From Ramlibacter monticola (GTDB lineage: Bacteria; Pseudomonadota; Gammaproteobacteria; Burkholderiales; Burkholderiaceae_C): a stretch of 64,000 bases of DNA. Shown piece after piece: positions 60,680-64,000 of the stretch. The position numbers and the translations under genes were made by a program. The stretch is taken from positions 1,426,001-1,490,000 of the forward strand of contig NZ_JAEQNE010000001.1 in assembly GCF_016722785.1 (NCBI RefSeq). Direction: 5' to 3'. Within the stretch, counting starts at the first letter, position 1; each line of letters begins with the position of its first letter. The notes beneath the pieces were generated by a model. It ran no database searches. It had not been told where the DNA came from and saw nothing but the letters and a program-made list of their open reading frames with translations.

Positions 60680-60711
60680 GCACGCCGGGCGCATTTACCG
60701 AAGGAGAAGCC

Positions 60712-61926
60712 ATGAAAGTGAAGAAGACGTTTGCCGCCGCTGCGTTGGGTGCGGCCGCCCTGTTCGGCGCCACGATGCCGGCGCAGGCGCAGATCTCCGG
60801 TGACGTGATCCGCATCGGCGTCATCACCGACATGTCCAGCGTGTACGCGGACATCGGCGGCCAGGGCAGCGTGGAAGCCATCCGCATGGCGATCGCCGAA
60901 CTCGGCGGCGCCATCGGCGGCAAGAAGATCGAGGTGATCTCCGCCGACCACCAGAACAAGCCCGACGTCGCCGCCACCAAGGCGCGCGAATGGTTCGACA
61001 CCCAAGGCGTCGACATGCTGATCGGCGGCACCAACTCCGGCACCAACCTGGCCATGGCCAAGGTGGCGCAGGAGAAGAAGAAGCCCTTCATCTCGGTGGG
61101 CGCCGCGACCTCCGCGCTGACCAACGAGCAGTGCTCTCCCTACACCCTGCACTGGGCCTACGACACCGCCGCCCTGGCCAAGGGCACCGGCGCGGCCGTG
61201 GTCAAGCAGGGCGGCAAGACCTGGTACTTCCTGACCGCCGACTACGCCTTCGGCCACCAGCTGCAGGCCGACACCACCAAGGTGGTGGAAGCCAACGGCG
61301 GCAAGGTGGTGGGCTCGGTGAAGGCGCCGCTGAACGCCAGCGACTTCTCCTCCTTCCTGCTGCAGGCGCAGGGCAGCAAGGCCCAGATCCTGGGCCTTGC
61401 CAACGCCGGCGGCGACACCATCAACTCGATCAAGGCGGCCAACGAGTTCGGCATCACCAAGACGATGAAGCTGGCCGGCCTGCTGGTGTTCATCAACGAC
61501 ATCCACTCGCTGGGCCTGAACACCACCCAGGGCATGTTCCTGACCGACTCCTGGTACTGGAACCAGAGCCAGGAGACGCGCGCCTGGGCCCGCAAGTTCT
61601 TCGACAAGATGAAGCGCATGCCCTCCTCCGTGCAGGCCGGCGACTACTCGGCCGCCCTGGAGTACCTGAACGCGGTCAAGGCCGTGAACAGCGACGACGC
61701 CGACAAGGTGCTGGGCCAGATGAAGAAGGCGAAGTTCAACAACGTCTTCATGAAGAACGGCTGGGTGCGCGGCGACGGCCGCGTGATCCACGACATGTAC
61801 CTGATGCAGGTGAAGTCGCCCAAGGAGTCGACCGAGCCCTGGGACTACTACAAGGTGGTCCAGGTGTTCAAGGGCGAGGAGCCCTGGACCACCAAGGCCG
61901 AGAGCAAGTGCGCGATGTGGAAGTGA
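60712..61926 (+). CDS. ABC transporter substrate-binding protein (type 1, LivJ-like), third importer
   Basis: The 404-residue periplasmic protein has a signal peptide (MKVKKTFAAAALGAAALFGA, cut after AQA). It continues with IRIGVITDMSSVYADIGGQG and GGTNSGTNLAMAKVAQEKKKPF, the aromatic/urea-type LivJ pattern. AAGGAGAAG precedes the ATG. Ligand unknown. Confidence 0.9.
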   Translation: MKVKKTFAAAALGAAALFGATMPAQAQISGDVIRIGVITDMSSVYADIGGQGSVEAIRMAIAELGGAIGGKKIEVISADHQNKPDVAATKAREWFDTQGVDMLIGGTNSGTNLAMAKVAQEKKKPFISVGAATSALTNEQCSPYTLHWAYDTAALAKGTGAAVVKQGGKTWYFLTADYAFGHQLQADTTKVVEANGGKVVGSVKAPLNASDFSSFLLQAQGSKAQILGLANAGGDTINSIKAANEFGITKTMKLAGLLVFINDIHSLGLNTTQGMFLTDSWYWNQSQETRAWARKFFDKMKRMPSSVQAGDYSAALEYLNAVKAVNSDDADKVLGQMKKAKFNNVFMKNGWVRGDGRVIHDMYLMQVKSPKESTEPWDYYKVVQVFKGEEPWTTKAESKCAMWK

Positions 61927-61985
61927 CCCGAGCCTGATGTGATGAACCGCCGGCCCCGCAGGGGGCCGGCCTCTGCCCTGCCCCC

Positions 61986-62873
61986 ATGACCGAAATCTTT
62001 GGCATCCCGCTGCAGGCCTTCCTGGGCCAGCTGATGCTCGGGCTCGTGAACGGCGCTTTCTACGCCATGCTGAGCCTCGGCCTCGCCGTCATCTTCGGCC
62101 TGCTCGACATCGTCAATTTCGCGCACGGCGCCCTGTACATGGTGGGCGCCTTCGCCGCGTGGATCATGCTGGACAAGTGGGGCGTGAACTACTGGGCCGC
62201 GCTCGTGCTCGCGCCGCTGATCGTGGGCGCGCTGGGCGTGGTGATCGAACGCTTCTTCCTCAAGCGGCTGTACGGGCTGGACCCGCTCTACGGCCTGCTG
62301 CTGACCTTCGGCCTGTCGCTGATCCTGGAAGGCATCTTCCGCGACCAGTACGGCGTGTCGGGCCAGTCCTATCCGGTGCCGGAGCTGCTGGCCGGCTCCA
62401 CCAACCTCGGCTTCATGGTGCTGCCCAACTACCGCGCCTGGGTGGTCTTCGCCTCCATCACCGTGTGCCTGGGCACCTGGTACCTGATCGAGCGCACGCG
62501 GCTGGGCGCCTACCTGCGCGCCGGCACCGAGAACGCGAAGCTGGTGCAGGCCTTCGGCGTCAACGTGCCGATGATGGTCACCCTGACCTACGGCGCCGGC
62601 GTGGCGCTGGCCGCACTGGCCGGCGTGCTGGCCGCGCCGGTCATCCAGGTGCGGCCGGTGATGGGCTCCAGCCTCATCATCGTGGTGTTCGCCGTGGTGG
62701 TGATCGGGGGCATGGGCTCCATCCTCGGCTCGGTGATCACGGGCCTGCTGCTCGGGGTGGTCGAGGGCTTCACCCGGGTGTTCTATCCCGAGGCCTCCAA
62801 CGTCGTGGTGTTCGTGATCATGGTGATCGTGCTGATGGTGCGCCCCGCGGGCCTGTTCGGAAAGGAAGCCTGA
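61986..62873 (+). CDS. Branched-chain amino acid-type ABC permease (LivH-like), third importer
   Basis: The 295-residue membrane protein has GLVNGAFYAMLSLGLAVIFGLLD, VNFAHGALYMVGAF and the C-terminal MVRPAGLFGKEA of LivH permeases. It follows the binding-protein gene by 59 bp. Confidence 0.92.
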   Translation: MTEIFGIPLQAFLGQLMLGLVNGAFYAMLSLGLAVIFGLLDIVNFAHGALYMVGAFAAWIMLDKWGVNYWAALVLAPLIVGALGVVIERFFLKRLYGLDPLYGLLLTFGLSLILEGIFRDQYGVSGQSYPVPELLAGSTNLGFMVLPNYRAWVVFASITVCLGTWYLIERTRLGAYLRAGTENAKLVQAFGVNVPMMVTLTYGAGVALAALAGVLAAPVIQVRPVMGSSLIIVVFAVVVIGGMGSILGSVITGLLLGVVEGFTRVFYPEASNVVVFVIMVIVLMVRPAGLFGKEA

Positions 62874-62876
62874 GGA

Positions 62877-63000
62877 TATGGCTCCCCCCCGAAGCGCCTT
62901 CGGCGCCTCCCCCTCGAGGGGGCGCCACCCGCGGCCCGGCAAAGCCGGTTCCGCGGTGGCACTGGATTCGGCCGTGCGCGCGTGTGCCGCAGGCGTGATG
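62877..63000. repeat. Palindromic intergenic repeat between livH- and livM-like genes
   Basis: The gap contains stacked GC-rich palindromes (GAAGCGCCTTCGGCGCCT, CCCCCTCGAGGGGG, and GCCCGGCAAAGCCGG). No reading frame in it resembles a protein. It is of the same general kind as the bridge elements at 2457 and 7824 but not the same sequence. Confidence 0.5.
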
Positions 63001-63011
63001 GGAGAACTGAA

Positions 63012-64000
63012 TTGAATACGACATCCGCCGCAGTCGCCGAGGAGGTGCCGGTCACGGCCGCCGCTCCGGCCGCCGCCGCGCCCGTGCGCACGAGCCCCGC
63101 GGTGCTCGTCACCTACCTGGTGCTGCTGGCCCTGGCCATCGCGGCCCCGCTGGTGGGCCTCTATCCCGTGTTCGTGATGAAGGCGCTGTGCTTCGCCCTG
63201 TTCGCCTGCGCCTTCAACCTGCTGCTCGGGTTCACCGGGCTGCTGTCCTTCGGCCATGCGGCCTTCTTCGGTTTCGCCGCCTACGTGACCGGCTGGGTGG
63301 TGAAGGTGCAGGCCTGGCCGCCCGTCGTCGGCATCCTGGGCGGCACCGCGGTGGCGGCCCTGCTGGGCCTGCTGTTCGGGCTGGTGGCGATCCGGCGCCA
63401 GGGCATCTACTTCGCCATGATCACGCTGGCGCTGGCGCAGATGGTGTTCTTCGTCTGCCTGCAGGCGCCCTTCACCGGCGGCGAGGACGGCCTGCAGGCC
63501 GTGCCGCGCGGCACCCTCTTCGGCATCCTGCCGATCGCGAACGACACCGTCATGTACTACGTGGTGCTGGCGGTCTTCGTCGCCTGCTTCCTCGGCATCA
63601 AGCGCATCGTCACCTCGCCCTTCGGCCAGGTGCTGAAGATGATCCGCGAGAACGAGCCGCGCGCGATCTCGCTCGGCTACGAGGTGGACCGCTACAAGCT
63701 GCTCGCCTTCGTGCTGTCGGCGACGCTGGCGGGCCTGGCCGGGGCGCTGAAGTGCCTGGTCATGGGGCTGGCGTCGCTGACCGACGTGGACTGGACGATG
63801 TCGGGCGAGGTGATCCTCATGAGCCTGCTGGGCGGCGTCGGCACCTTCCTGGGGCCGGTGATCGGCGCCGGGCTGGTGATCTCGCTGCAGGACACGCTGG
63901 CGGACAAGGTCGGCGCCTGGGTGACGGTGATCATCGGCGCGATCTTTGTCATATGCGTGCTGGCGTTCCGCAAGGGGATCGTCGGGGAGATCCTGGCGTT
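63012..64000 (+). CDS. Branched-chain amino acid-type ABC permease (LivM-like), third importer, cut by window edge
   Basis: The frame from the TTG at 63012 is open to the end of the window (329 codons). It encodes a LivM-type membrane protein with FNLLLGFTGLLSFGHAAFFGF, RRQGIYFAMITLALAQM and MIRENEPRAISLGYEVDRYK. GGAGAA precedes the TTG. No in-frame ATG or GTG fits better: the ATG at 62998 meets a stop after five codons. Confidence 0.88.
   Translation, partial: MNTTSAAVAEEVPVTAAAPAAAAPVRTSPAVLVTYLVLLALAIAAPLVGLYPVFVMKALCFALFACAFNLLLGFTGLLSFGHAAFFGFAAYVTGWVVKVQAWPPVVGILGGTAVAALLGLLFGLVAIRRQGIYFAMITLALAQMVFFVCLQAPFTGGEDGLQAVPRGTLFGILPIANDTVMYYVVLAVFVACFLGIKRIVTSPFGQVLKMIRENEPRAISLGYEVDRYKLLAFVLSATLAGLAGALKCLVMGLASLTDVDWTMSGEVILMSLLGGVGTFLGPVIGAGLVISLQDTLADKVGAWVTVIIGAIFVICVLAFRKGIVGEILA

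Overview
The window is a GC-rich chromosome segment, most likely from a betaproteobacterium of the order Burkholderiales and probably Comamonadaceae-like (Variovorax/Ramlibacter type). The grounds are two Bug/TctC-type periplasmic binding proteins, three branched-chain-amino-acid-type ABC importers, a complete paaABCDE set, a senABC selenoneine locus and intergenic palindromes typical of that group. Taxonomy is inference; there is no rRNA gene in the window.

Layout. (1) 1-16.6 kb, all plus strand with small gaps or ATGA overlaps: a LivKHMGF-type importer, a hot-dog thioesterase, a molybdenum/iron-sulfur/membrane-anchor oxidoreductase best read as phenylacetyl-CoA:acceptor oxidoreductase (padBCD), an aryl-acetate CoA ligase, 4-hydroxybenzoyl-CoA reductase (hcrCAB), a degenerate AMP-binding fragment, a DUF2249 protein, a polytopic membrane protein and a hemerythrin. 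It looks like one anaerobic aromatic-acid unit with nitrosative-stress accessory genes. (2) 16.8-24.2 kb: a pseudouridine synthase, an NHL-repeat lipoprotein, then (minus strand) the aerobic phenylacetyl-CoA epoxidase operon paaABCDE with a TetR repressor, and ppk2. (3) 24.3-34.3 kb: an AsnC/Lrp regulator divergent from a fused indolepyruvate:ferredoxin oxidoreductase, a feruloyl-CoA synthase-like ligase, a luciferase-like flavoprotein, an aldo/keto reductase and an MFS exporter. (4) 34.3-42.3 kb: a sugar-acid region with an IlvD/Edd dehydratase, two Bug proteins, a DapA-family enzyme, a UxaA/GarD dehydratase and a LysR regulator, interrupted by a 221-bp MITE-like element. (5) 42.5-49.4 kb: a dihaem cytochrome c lipoprotein, an ECF sigma factor and a second complete Liv-type importer. 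(6) 49.5-58.1 kb: a phosphonate-type ABC transporter lacking its binding protein, a TlpA-like thioredoxin, merTP, a transglutaminase, then senA divergent from senB-senC. (7) 58.2-64 kb: a crotonase and a third Liv-type importer, cut by the window edge.

Together the genes describe import and CoA-activation of aromatic acids with two routes for phenylacetyl-CoA: oxygen-dependent ring epoxidation (Paa), and oxygen-independent alpha-oxidation (Pad) combined with ring dehydroxylation (Hcr). Arylpyruvate oxidation by the fused Ior enzyme could feed either route. Benzoyl-CoA reductase and phenylglyoxylate oxidoreductase are not in the window.

Structurally the most interesting items are three copies of a roughly 130-bp near-perfect hairpin built from 9-bp units (one inside the paa operon), the MITE with 34-bp perfect terminal repeats, a short 'bridge' sequence at two ATGA gene junctions, and REP-like sequences that have become coding sequence in paaD and a crotonase.
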